From NCBI GenBank assembly GCA_963710815.1, contig CAVQCA010000024.1, forward strand, positions 1 through 57,868: a stretch of DNA of 57,868 nucleotides, read 5' to 3'. The notes beneath the pieces are model-generated. The model did no database searches, was not told where the DNA came from, and worked only from the letters and a program-made list of their open reading frames with translations. Shown here one piece after another: positions 19,626 to 27,401 of the stretch (positions are counted from its first letter, which is position 1; each line of letters begins with the position of its first letter). The translations under genes were made by a program, and so were the position numbers. Origin of the DNA: CAVQCA01 sp963710815. Lineage in GTDB: Bacteria; Pseudomonadota; Gammaproteobacteria; UBA9214.

Positions 19626-20746
19626 ATGCCTGCGATTCGTATTGGACTGATCGGTCCCTTGCCGCCGCCCCCTGGCGGGATGGCGAACCAGACGCGGCAA
19701 CTTGCGCATTTGCTACGGTCAGAGGGCCTCGATGTCGAGTTGGTACAGACAAATGCGTGCTACAAGCCTTATTGGGTGGGAAAGTTGCACGGTATCAGAG
19801 CGCTTGTTTCGCCTGCTGCCTTATTTATGGCAGCTGTGGAGAACTGCCGGGCGGGTTGACTTGTTTCATGTGATGGCCAATTCGGGTTGGTCCTGGCACT
19901 TGTTTGCGGCCCCCGCCATCTGGATTGGCTGGTTGCGGCGTATCCCGGTAGTCGTGAACTACCGGGGCGGGGAAGCAGAGGGATTTTTTCAGAAATCATT
20001 CCGCTGGGTGCGGCCTAGTCTCAAGCGGGTTGCCGCGGTCGTTGTGCCTTCCGGCTTCCTCGCCGAGGTATTCCGCAGGCGGGATATTGATGTGCACATA
20101 GTGAAGAATATCGTTGATATGCAGCGTTTCTTATCGGCGAGCCCACCGCCGCAGCAACAGTCGAATGCCCCGCATCTCCTGGTTACCCGCAATCTGGAAG
20201 CCATCTATGATATCGGCACCGCATTGCGTGCGTTCCGGCGCATCCATCAAACCTGCCCGGGTGCGCGACTGACGGTATGCGGGTCTGGTCCCGAGAGAGG
20301 AGAGGCTTCAGGCACTGGCCAGAGAACTGGGGGTCAGTAGCGCGGTAACATTTACCGGCCGTCTGGAGAATGACAGGGTGGCGGAACTGTATCAGACGGC
20401 TGATGTCATGATAAACCCGAGTCTGGCTGACAACATGCCCATATCCATCCTGGAAGCCCTGGCTTGCGGTGTGCCAGTGGTGAGTACCAATGTTGGCGGC
20501 GTGCCTTACCTTGTGACCCATAATAAAACTGCCTTGCTGGTCTCTCCGCGGGATGACCAGGCAATGGCGGAGGCAGTGCTTTCACTGCTCAGGAATCCGG
20601 CCCTGGGCGACAGCCTGGCCAAGGCCGGATATGATGAGATTCATGACTATACCTGGCCCAGGGTGCGGGAGCAGTTGTTCGCTGTTTATGACTCGGTATT
20701 AGCGAGTACAGTGAATGATCATCCCGAGCAGCAGAATGCCCGCTGA
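19626..20746 (+). CDS. family-4-type glycosyltransferase, two frameshifts
   Basis: Starts two bases after the previous stop with IGLIGPLPPPPGGMANQTRQ, a glycine-rich GT-B N-terminus. The frame breaks near 19805 (after KLHGIRALV) and near 20290 (after CGSGPER). The middle frame carries VDLFHVMANSGWSWHLFA and VNYRGGEAEGFFQKSF. The last frame carries VTFTGRLENDRVAELYQTAD and INPSLADNMPISILEALACG, with the EX7E-type Glu. Joined, the product is about 373 residues, normal for the family. It belongs to the EPS assembly set. The breaks look like single-base errors, because each segment joins the next at the expected place. Confidence 0.75.
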
Positions 20747-20827
20747 TATCCGCAAAAGACGGTTCTCATCGCTCGGTGGCAAGGTGGCTGTGGCATATGC
20801 AAGCACTGATCAGGTGGCCGATTCGAA

Positions 20828-22189
20828 ATGATCCAGCCTGTCCTCGCCCGGCGCCTGATCTACCCGCTGCACGAGCGCCTCCTGAAGCGGCCGACCTTTG
20901 ACTACCTGGCGGAGCTGGAACAGAGCCAGTGGCTGTCGCGGGAGGGGATGGAACAGCTGCAGGAGAAGAAACTGGCCGAGTTGCTCAAATGTGCCTATCA
21001 ACATTGTCCCTGGCACCGGGAACGGCTGATGGCAGCCGGTATTGCCCCCGATGGGCGGGTATCGCTCGCGGATCTGCGCCGCTTGCCCACCATGGACAAG
21101 CAGGACGCCGTTGCCCATGGCGAGCGCATGGTCTGGCGCGGGGTGCCCGGTGGAATCTTTCAATACAATACCGGTGGATCCAGCGGCCAGCCGCTGATCT
21201 TCTACTACGGTCGCCGGCGCCAGGCATCGGATGCCGCAGGCCGGATGCGGGCACGGCGCTGGTGGGGCGTGGAACCCGGTGACCCGGAGGTCTACCTCTG
21301 GGGTGCGCCGGTGGAACTCGACAAGACCGACCGCATCAAGACGCTGCGTGATCGCCTGCTGAACCAGCTGGTACTGAACGCCTTTGACATGTCACCCGCA
21401 CATATGGAGGACTATGCCCGGGCCATCCAGTCCTTCCAGCCACGCTGTATCTATGGCTATGCCAGTTCGGTGGCACTGCTGGCCGCCCATGTCCTGGACC
21501 GGAACATCAAGCTGCGCCTGCCCCGGTTGAAGGTGGTGTGCACCACCGGCGAGCCGCTGTTCGACCATCAACGGCAGCTGATCGGAGAGGCCTTCGGTGC
21601 ACCGGTGGCGAACGAATTCGGCAGCCGCGATATCGGCTTCACGGCCCATGAAACACCGCAAGGCCAGCTGCTGCTGATGAGCGAGAGCATCATCCTGGAG
21701 GTGCTGGATGAGCAGGGGCAGCCGGTGGCGCCCGGAGAGACCGGCGAGGCGGTGATGACCGCCCTGGAATCCTTTGCGCAGCCCTTTATTCGCTACCGAA
21801 CCGGTGATGTGGTACGGCTGGCTGACGAAACCTGCCGTGCCGGACGCGGGCTGCATGTGATTTCCGAGGTGGTGGGCCGGACCACCGACTTTGTCGTGCG
21901 GACCGACGGCGCCATCATGCATGCCCTGGCGGTGATCTATGTACTGCGTGCGGTACCCGGGGTAGGGGAGTTCAAGATCGTACAGCACAGCGTACAGGAT
22001 CTCGAGGTCCAGGTAGTGCCCAATGCCCACTGGGAAGAGGGTGCCCGCGCGGCAATCGAGTCCGGTCTGCATCAGCGCCTCGGCAACGATGTCCGCATCG
22101 CGATCCGCCTGGTCGATGCCATCCCTCCCGAGGCGTCCGGCAAGCACCGTTACGTGGTCAGCCATGTCCCGTTATCGGAATGGCACTGA
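20828..22189 (+). CDS. CapK/PaaK-like adenylate-forming enzyme
   Basis: Member of the phenylacetate-CoA-ligase-like CapK family that recurs in capsule and EPS loci. The N-terminal helical segment (QWLSREGMEQLQEKKLAELL) is followed by the AMP-loop YNTGGSSGQPLIFYYG (about residues 116-131), NEFGSRDIGFTAHE, and the hinge RYRTGDVVRLADE. At 453 residues it is full length and uninterrupted. By family it would activate a carboxylic acid with ATP, perhaps for acyl or amide decoration of the polymer. No CapK substrate has been established with certainty. It sits between a glycosyltransferase and the unrecognised gene at 22230. Confidence 0.82.
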   Translation: MIQPVLARRLIYPLHERLLKRPTFDYLAELEQSQWLSREGMEQLQEKKLAELLKCAYQHCPWHRERLMAAGIAPDGRVSLADLRRLPTMDKQDAVAHGERMVWRGVPGGIFQYNTGGSSGQPLIFYYGRRRQASDAAGRMRARRWWGVEPGDPEVYLWGAPVELDKTDRIKTLRDRLLNQLVLNAFDMSPAHMEDYARAIQSFQPRCIYGYASSVALLAAHVLDRNIKLRLPRLKVVCTTGEPLFDHQRQLIGEAFGAPVANEFGSRDIGFTAHETPQGQLLLMSESIILEVLDEQGQPVAPGETGEAVMTALESFAQPFIRYRTGDVVRLADETCRAGRGLHVISEVVGRTTDFVVRTDGAIMHALAVIYVLRAVPGVGEFKIVQHSVQDLEVQVVPNAHWEEGARAAIESGLHQRLGNDVRIAIRLVDAIPPEASGKHRYVVSHVPLSEWH

Positions 22190-22229
22190 AGTGGCAGGCC
22201 ACGGTCTGTCCAATTGAATACATTGAAAC

Positions 22230-23447
22230 ATGGATATTGTAAAACTTGCCTCCCTGCCGTTCCGCTACCGTCCCTGGCGCCCCCGTCATGCCCGGCTTAT
22301 TATGGCGGATCTGCTGAAGCCCGCCTCCGGCGAGCAGAGGCCACATGACGTTCATTTGCGGGGCGCCATCGACTGGCTGTGCCGGGCCCAGGATGTCCGG
22401 GACGGTAAATCCGATGCCGGCAGCGTCTCCGCCGGCTGGAGTTTTGAGGATGGCTGGCTGCCCGGCTACCCCGAGACCACCGGCTATATCATCGAAACCT
22501 TTCTGAGTGCGGCCAGGGTTCTCAAGCAGCCGGAGCTGGTCGAACGCGCCGGCCGCATGATCGACTGGGAGCTTTCCATTCAACTGCCCGATGGCGCCTT
22601 CCCGGGACACTTCGGAGAAGCCGGCAGCCGGCCGGTGATCTTCAATACCGGCCAGATCATGCACGGTCTGATCGCCGGCTACAGCCAGCTCGGCCGCGCC
22701 GATTGCCTGGAGGCCGCGATCCGCGCCGGGCGCTGGCTGGTACGACAGCAGGACGACGACGGTTGCTGGCGTCAATACGAACACAACCAGGTTCCCCATG
22801 TGTACAACACCCGCGCCACCTGGGCGCTGCTGGCCACCGGCCTGCTGGCCGCGGAGGCGGATCTGGTTGCCGCCGCACGACGCAACCTGGACTGGGCATT
22901 GAGCCAGCAAACGCCCTGCGGCTGGTTTGCAAACAACGCCTTTGTGCCGGAACGCGCGCCATTCACCCATACCATCGCCTATGCCATCCGCGGCTTGCTT
23001 GAATCCGGGGTATTGCTCGATGAGGACCGTTACCTGCAGGCCGCTGTGGTGGCCGGGCAGGGCATGGCGAAGGTCCAGCGCCAGGACGGCTGGCTGGCGG
23101 GGACCTACCGGGATGACTGGGTCACGGCTGCCGGCTACTGTTGTCTTACGGGGCTGGCACAGATGAGCCTCAACTGGACCAGGCTCGCCCAGATAACCGG
23201 TGATCAGGGATTCCGCGATCACGCACGGGCGGGTCTGGCCTGGCTCAAGACGACGCAGAAGCTGGATGCCAGAGACCCGGTGGTGCGCGGCGGCATTGCC
23301 GGCTCCTCACCCATCTGGGGTGACTATTCACGCTTCGAGTATCCCAACTGGGCGGCAAAGTTCTTCGCCGATGCCTTGCTGATGGATCTGACCGATTCCG
23401 TGGTGCCGCCGGTGCCGCAGTTTGAGAGGGCGCGCGCCGTTGGATAG
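22230..23447 (+). CDS. unrecognised EPS-locus protein, probable helical (alpha/alpha) barrel
   Basis: I do not recognise the family. The 405-residue sequence has a repeated helical pattern with aromatic and glycine-rich turns: SFEDGWLPGYPETTGYIIET, DGAFPGHFGE, QQDDDGCWRQYEHNQVPHVY, CGWFANNAFVP, DGWLAGTYRDDWVTAAGYCC and GDYSRFEYPNWAAKFFADAL. The periodic DG-W/F turns resemble alpha/alpha toroids such as polysaccharide lyases, epimerases or terpene-cyclase-like folds. No signal peptide or membrane segment is evident, so it is probably cytoplasmic. The gene follows CapK by 40 bases and overlaps the start of the formyltransferase gene. Its place among glycan-tailoring genes suggests action on a sugar or lipid-linked intermediate; this is inference. 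Confidence 0.7.
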   Translation: MDIVKLASLPFRYRPWRPRHARLIMADLLKPASGEQRPHDVHLRGAIDWLCRAQDVRDGKSDAGSVSAGWSFEDGWLPGYPETTGYIIETFLSAARVLKQPELVERAGRMIDWELSIQLPDGAFPGHFGEAGSRPVIFNTGQIMHGLIAGYSQLGRADCLEAAIRAGRWLVRQQDDDGCWRQYEHNQVPHVYNTRATWALLATGLLAAEADLVAAARRNLDWALSQQTPCGWFANNAFVPERAPFTHTIAYAIRGLLESGVLLDEDRYLQAAVVAGQGMAKVQRQDGWLAGTYRDDWVTAAGYCCLTGLAQMSLNWTRLAQITGDQGFRDHARAGLAWLKTTQKLDARDPVVRGGIAGSSPIWGDYSRFEYPNWAAKFFADALLMDLTDSVVPPVPQFERARAVG

Positions 23448-24246
23448 GCTCCGGATCATGATCCTGTGCGGGCGCTCGCCACGCCACCTGTATGTGGCCA
23501 ATGCCCTCTGCGAGGCGGCAGACGTGCTGGCCATCGTGCAGGAAAGCGGTAGCGAATGGAGCCTGCGCAAGGTGCTCAGGCTGCTGCGGCCGGACACTTT
23601 CTTCCGCAAGGTGTGGCGCTGGCTGCGGGACCGCCGGCGCTATTACGGCAATCCCGAGGCCCGGTTCTTTTTCGGGTCGGATGCCCCGCGGCTGGATCAC
23701 CCCGAACTGGTCAAGGAGGTGCCGCATATCAATCACCCGGAGGTGGTGCGGCTGGCCGATGAACTCGAGCCTGACCTGATCGCGGTATTTGGCACCTCGC
23801 TGATTCGGGGTGAACTGCTGCAAAAAGGTCGGCTCGGCATGGTCAATCTGCACGGCGGGCTCTCACCGGAATACCGCGGCGCCGATTGCACCTTCTGGGC
23901 CCTGTACAACGGCGAACCGGAGAAAATCGGCTGCACGCTGCATTACATCGACGCCGGGATCGATACCGGCCGTCTGATTGCGCATGTGAGTCCCGAGATC
24001 AGGCCGGATGATGATGAACTGGTGCTGTTCTGGCGCAGCGTGCAAGAAAGCGCGAAGGTGTATGCGGAGCTGATGCAACGGCTGGCGCAGGGTGAAAAAC
24101 CAGGCTCACCCCAGCAGGGAAAGGGTCATCTCTATCAGGTCAGGCAGCGCGGCCTTCGTCATGAAATGAGGGTCAAAAAGTTGCTGCGCGAAGGCTTATT
24201 GTCGGATCTAAGCTTAGGACCCCGGATTAAATGGTTCCATGAATGA
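23440..24246 (+). CDS. formyltransferase-like protein (sugar N-formyltransferase candidate)
   Basis: Carries the formyl_transferase core: AVFGTSLIRGELLQKG, then MVNLHGGLSPEYRGADC with the catalytic Asn and His, and GCTLHYIDAGIDTGRLI with the catalytic Asp. Family members transfer a formyl group from N10-formyltetrahydrofolate to an amine, either methionyl-tRNA or an amino sugar. The N-terminus is not that of Fmt, and no tRNA-binding C-terminal domain is present. Given the EPS locus, an amino-sugar substrate is the better guess. The start may be TTG 23440 (GAGAGG at 23424-23429 upstream) or ATG 23458. The TTG overlaps the previous gene by 8 bases. Confidence 0.8.
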   Translation: MDRLRIMILCGRSPRHLYVANALCEAADVLAIVQESGSEWSLRKVLRLLRPDTFFRKVWRWLRDRRRYYGNPEARFFFGSDAPRLDHPELVKEVPHINHPEVVRLADELEPDLIAVFGTSLIRGELLQKGRLGMVNLHGGLSPEYRGADCTFWALYNGEPEKIGCTLHYIDAGIDTGRLIAHVSPEIRPDDDELVLFWRSVQESAKVYAELMQRLAQGEKPGSPQQGKGHLYQVRQRGLRHEMRVKKLLREGLLSDLSLGPRIKWFHE

Positions 24247-24387
24247 ATGGCGCTTAAGTCGAAGTCGTAATAAATAGCCACGGAATCCACGGAAGACACA
24301 GAAATTATCTGTTAATATTCCGTGGATTCCGTGGCCATTGGTTTAATATTAAGAACGCTATCCCTTAAGATAAGTGCCATTCGTTCC
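24242..24387. repeat. palindromic repeat family B with outer arms
   Basis: Inner arms CCACGGAATCCACGGAA (from about 24280) and TTCCGTGGATTCCGTGG (to about 24338). Outer arms GAATGGCGCTTAAG at the left and CTTAAG...AAGTGCCATTCG at the right (24364-24382). The layout matches 8769-8917. The element begins at the stop codon of the formyltransferase gene and separates the plus-strand EPS genes from the converging minus-strand operon, where it could act as a bidirectional terminator. Confidence 0.8.
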
Positions 24388-24464
24388 ATGAATAAAAACG
24401 ACTATCCGGGGCGATATGGAAGCAGCTGGGCTGCAAGGGTCAGTCGTCCGGGTATGCCGATGCC

Positions 24465-25565
24465 TCATGCATTTCCCGTTGGTTCGAGCTGCTGGCCGAG
24501 GTCGGCATCGAAGGCGGTGATGAACCACTGCTCGGGATCGGAGATCAGGGCCCGGTGCAGATGGTCGGTCTGGCCCAGGTGAACCATGAACCGGATCGGC
24601 GAGTCGAGCCGGATAAAGCCTGCACCCGTCAACCACGGGGCGGCCGCAGGGATCCTCGCATCACAGAGGACGGCGATGGCGTCAGTCCGGATAGCGAGGC
24701 CGGCACAGACTGCGAACAGAGTCAGCAACCGTCGCGGCCGGCACAGGAAGTCCAGCAGCCACATGACCGGCTCGTCGTGCCAGCTGCCCGGGCTGAGCAC
24801 CGCATAACCGAGGAGCTGTTCATTCCGTGTCAATATGACGCGGCGATACCGGTCCCGCTCTGGACAACGGTCGTAGCGCCATCCCACCGTCGACAGATCG
24901 CGCAGGGCGATGACAGGATAGCGGGGGGAGACGTCCTCCCACAGCGTGTCGAGTCGCCGGTCGAAGCGAGCGACCTCCTCGACTTTTACGCCAGGGAGCT
25001 TCGAGGCCGCGGCGAGGGCACGTGCGCTGCCGGCCACGGCTGGCGCCATCAGCCCGCTGGCGAGCCGGGCGAGGGAGCCACTGCCTCGAGCCGCCAGTAG
25101 CTTCGCCGGTCGGAGGGGACGCACGTAGAGGGGCAGGACACCGAGGTCGGTCCAGCCCGCGCGCAGGAAGGCTTTGTATGCCTGATCGGAGAGATCAAGC
25201 CCTCCGGCGACCTCGAGCTGATCCACGAGGAAGCTATTCAGCCCTGGCCCGACACCGCGGAGACGCCAGGCCGGATCTACCATCAAGTCTACCGCCCAGG
25301 CCGCGTCGATGGTCTGACCGGCAGCGCGAAGGGAGAAGGGGAGGGCCCCCTGCTGGCCGACGATCTGTCTGTCACGCTCGCATATCCAGAACCACGGACC
25401 CTCGGTGTTCCGTCGCGGGTGCTCAAGGTATTTCCACGCAAACTGTCCGGGACGCAGGAGCGGAGCGTCCTCCGGGTACACGCGCCGCTGGAACTCGATC
25501 AGCCGGTCGACGTCCGTGGCCTCGTAGCGGCGGATTCCGGCCTGAAATCGTTCGAAACGACTCAT
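24465..25565 (-). CDS. GNAT-family N-acyltransferase, last gene of the NadE-AsnB-ligase-ACP operon
   Basis: A 366-residue protein with a GNAT fold in its first half. IRRYEATDVDRLIEFQRRVY starts the fold. The cofactor-binding motif is VDLMVDPAWRLRGVGPGL, with the Arg-x-x-Gly-x-Gly pattern. The second half repeats a similar acyltransferase-like layout (YRRVILTRNEQLLGYAVL, then FLCRPRRLLTLFAV), so it may be a double GNAT. The start ATG overlaps the stop of the acyl carrier gene (ATGA). This coupling suggests it takes its acyl group from that carrier protein rather than from acetyl-CoA; this is inference. The acceptor is unknown, possibly an amino sugar. Confidence 0.75.
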   Translation of the reverse strand: MSRFERFQAGIRRYEATDVDRLIEFQRRVYPEDAPLLRPGQFAWKYLEHPRRNTEGPWFWICERDRQIVGQQGALPFSLRAAGQTIDAAWAVDLMVDPAWRLRGVGPGLNSFLVDQLEVAGGLDLSDQAYKAFLRAGWTDLGVLPLYVRPLRPAKLLAARGSGSLARLASGLMAPAVAGSARALAAASKLPGVKVEEVARFDRRLDTLWEDVSPRYPVIALRDLSTVGWRYDRCPERDRYRRVILTRNEQLLGYAVLSPGSWHDEPVMWLLDFLCRPRRLLTLFAVCAGLAIRTDAIAVLCDARIPAAAPWLTGAGFIRLDSPIRFMVHLGQTDHLHRALISDPEQWFITAFDADLGQQLEPTGNA

Positions 25566-25813
25566 CGCTCAACGGTTTTTCGTGCCACGAATGCAACGAT
25601 TCCGTCGATCGTGTCCAGATTCTCCGGTAGCATATCCGAGTCGTCAACTGTGATGCCGAAGCGTTCTTCGAGGAACCCGATGACCTCGAGGACCCCCGTC
25701 GAATCGATGATGCCCCGCTCCAGCAGCGACTCCGCGCCTCCGATTTGCTGACCGTCGGCGACATAGAAGTTCTGATAAATAAAGCGGGTGACTGTCTGTC
25801 GCACGTCCTCCAT
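25562..25813 (-). CDS. acyl carrier protein
   Basis: An 83-residue acyl carrier protein. The phosphopantetheine site is Ser38 in GIIDSTGVLEVIGFLEE, with the Asp-Ser pair intact, though DSTG replaces the usual DSL/DSM. Other family features are the acidic helix II and the C-terminal TIDGIVAFVARK helix. It lies one base after the AMP ligase gene and overlaps the GNAT gene by 4 bases, so it is the dedicated carrier of this operon. The ligase should load it and the GNAT protein or a downstream enzyme should unload it. It is not the housekeeping AcpP, which is more acidic and lies with fab genes. Confidence 0.88.
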   Translation of the reverse strand: MEDVRQTVTRFIYQNFYVADGQQIGGAESLLERGIIDSTGVLEVIGFLEERFGITVDDSDMLPENLDTIDGIVAFVARKTVER

Positions 25814-25814
25814 G

Positions 25815-27380
25815 TCAACGGAGCTCCGTCTTCTTGATTTTGCCGGTGATCGTCCTGGGGAGGTCGTCTACGACAACAATTTCCTTCGGCACGCTGTAGC
25901 TCTCGAGGTAACGCATGCAGGCACGCTGAATCGCCCGGGGCTCCAGGGTGACCCCATCATTCGGTACCACGAACGCCTTCACGGCCTGGCCCAGCACCGG
26001 GTCAGGCACGCCAACCACCGCGGCTTCGCGAATCCCGGGCAGCCGCTCGAGGACGTCCTCGACTTCTCGTGGGGCGACCTTCTCGCCCCGGCACTTGATG
26101 ATGTCGTCCATCCTCCCGACGAAGTACAGGTAGCCCTCTTCGTCGATCCACGCGTAATCCCCGGTGTAGAGCACCCGTTCCCCGGGAAGCAGGCCCGGCT
26201 TGAGCTTCCTGTCGGTCGCCTCCGGTTTCTCCCAGTACCCTAGCATAACGGTTCCGCCACGGACCACCAACTGCCCCACCTGTCCTGCCGGTAATCGCCT
26301 GCCTTCTTCATCCACCACCCACACCTCCGTGTTCGGGATGGGGATTCCGACGCTCGTTGGCTTCCGCTCGAGGTCCTCAGGCGGAAGGTACGACACCCGC
26401 TTGCACTCGGTAAGGCCGTACATCGAATAGACCCGCGCGTCCGGACACAGCCGCCGCAGGTGATCGATGTGTTTGACCGATAACGCGGCGGCAGTGCTGG
26501 TAAAGTATCGGATCGAGCGGAGATCCCTCGAGGCCAGTCCCGGCATGTCCGCCATCATCGCGAACATCGTGGGAACGCCTGGAAACCCGGTGACCCGCTC
26601 CTCCTCGATCCGGTCGAAGATCTGCGCCGGGTAGGCGAATGACCGCTCGAGTACCAGCCTCCCGCCGATCCAGGCAGCCATAATCATCTGGTACAACCCA
26701 TAGTCAAATGATAATGGCAGGACACCCAGGATGACATCCGATGGATCATTCTCGAGGTATGTGGTGATCGATGCTGCAGCGACCCGCATGCTTCGGTGGG
26801 TGTGCATCACCCCCTTCGGTTCCCCGGTCGACCCCGAGGTGTAGATGATCGAAGCGAGATCGATGTCGATACACCGTCTGCGTGGTGGGGCCTCCGGGTT
26901 GCCGGCCGCGATCGCCGTCTCGAAGGCCAGCCCCCCTGGCAGACGCTCGAGGTCCACGGACTCCAGGTTACCCGATACGAGCGTCGTCCGGAGGTGTGGA
27001 CAGGTCCTGGCCGGCTCCGCGAAGTGGGGATGAAGCCGCGCCTCGGAGATCAATGCGCTCGGACGGGCGTCGCCGAGGAGGTACTCGATCTTGCCGGCAC
27101 GCGTCTGAGGGTTGACCACCGAGACGACGGCGTTCGCCTTCAGGCCACCCCAGAACGCGATCACGGTCTCGACGACGTTGTCGCCGAAGATCATCACCCG
27201 GTCGCCTCGGACCACACCCCTCTGCTCCAGGGTGTTGGCGAGCGCATTCGACCGTTGATTGAGCTCGGCCCAGGTCAGACGCTGGCCGTCACACACCAGC
27301 CCGACGTGGTCCGGGCGCAGGCGCGCGGCTTCATCCAGGGCATCGTGGAGCAGGGGGGCGTCCTTGGCGGCGTGGTTCAT
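25815..27380 (-). CDS. AMP-forming acyl ligase (TIGR03098-like)
   Basis: ANL-superfamily ligase that activates a carboxylic acid as acyl-adenylate and passes it to CoA or a carrier protein. The P-loop is IIYTSGSTGEPKGVMHTH (about residues 173-190). Further motifs are YSMYGLTECKRVSYLPPE, LYTGDYAWIDEEGYLYFVGR (hinge) and the C-terminal catalytic Lys in RTITGKIKKTELR. It is intact at 521 residues. It resembles the AMP ligase subtype of exosortase A loci, but the usual PLP-decarboxylase and hydrolase partners are missing. The adjacent carrier protein is the natural acceptor. G+C is clearly higher than in the plus-strand genes to the left. Confidence 0.85.
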   Translation of the reverse strand: MNHAAKDAPLLHDALDEAARLRPDHVGLVCDGQRLTWAELNQRSNALANTLEQRGVVRGDRVMIFGDNVVETVIAFWGGLKANAVVSVVNPQTRAGKIEYLLGDARPSALISEARLHPHFAEPARTCPHLRTTLVSGNLESVDLERLPGGLAFETAIAAGNPEAPPRRRCIDIDLASIIYTSGSTGEPKGVMHTHRSMRVAAASITTYLENDPSDVILGVLPLSFDYGLYQMIMAAWIGGRLVLERSFAYPAQIFDRIEEERVTGFPGVPTMFAMMADMPGLASRDLRSIRYFTSTAAALSVKHIDHLRRLCPDARVYSMYGLTECKRVSYLPPEDLERKPTSVGIPIPNTEVWVVDEEGRRLPAGQVGQLVVRGGTVMLGYWEKPEATDRKLKPGLLPGERVLYTGDYAWIDEEGYLYFVGRMDDIIKCRGEKVAPREVEDVLERLPGIREAAVVGVPDPVLGQAVKAFVVPNDGVTLEPRAIQRACMRYLESYSVPKEIVVVDDLPRTITGKIKKTELR

Positions 27381-27401
27381 ACCCGCATCTCGCCTCTTGA
27401 T

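Noticed and set aside
18718..19752. 344-codon minus-strand open frame opposite the glycosyltransferase at 18412
   Set aside because: A shadow of a clear GT-B glycosyltransferase; no recognisable protein.
22158..23222. 354-codon minus-strand open frame opposite the helical-barrel gene
   Set aside because: The plus-strand frame is in an operon with correct overlaps; the antisense frame has no ribosome site or motif.
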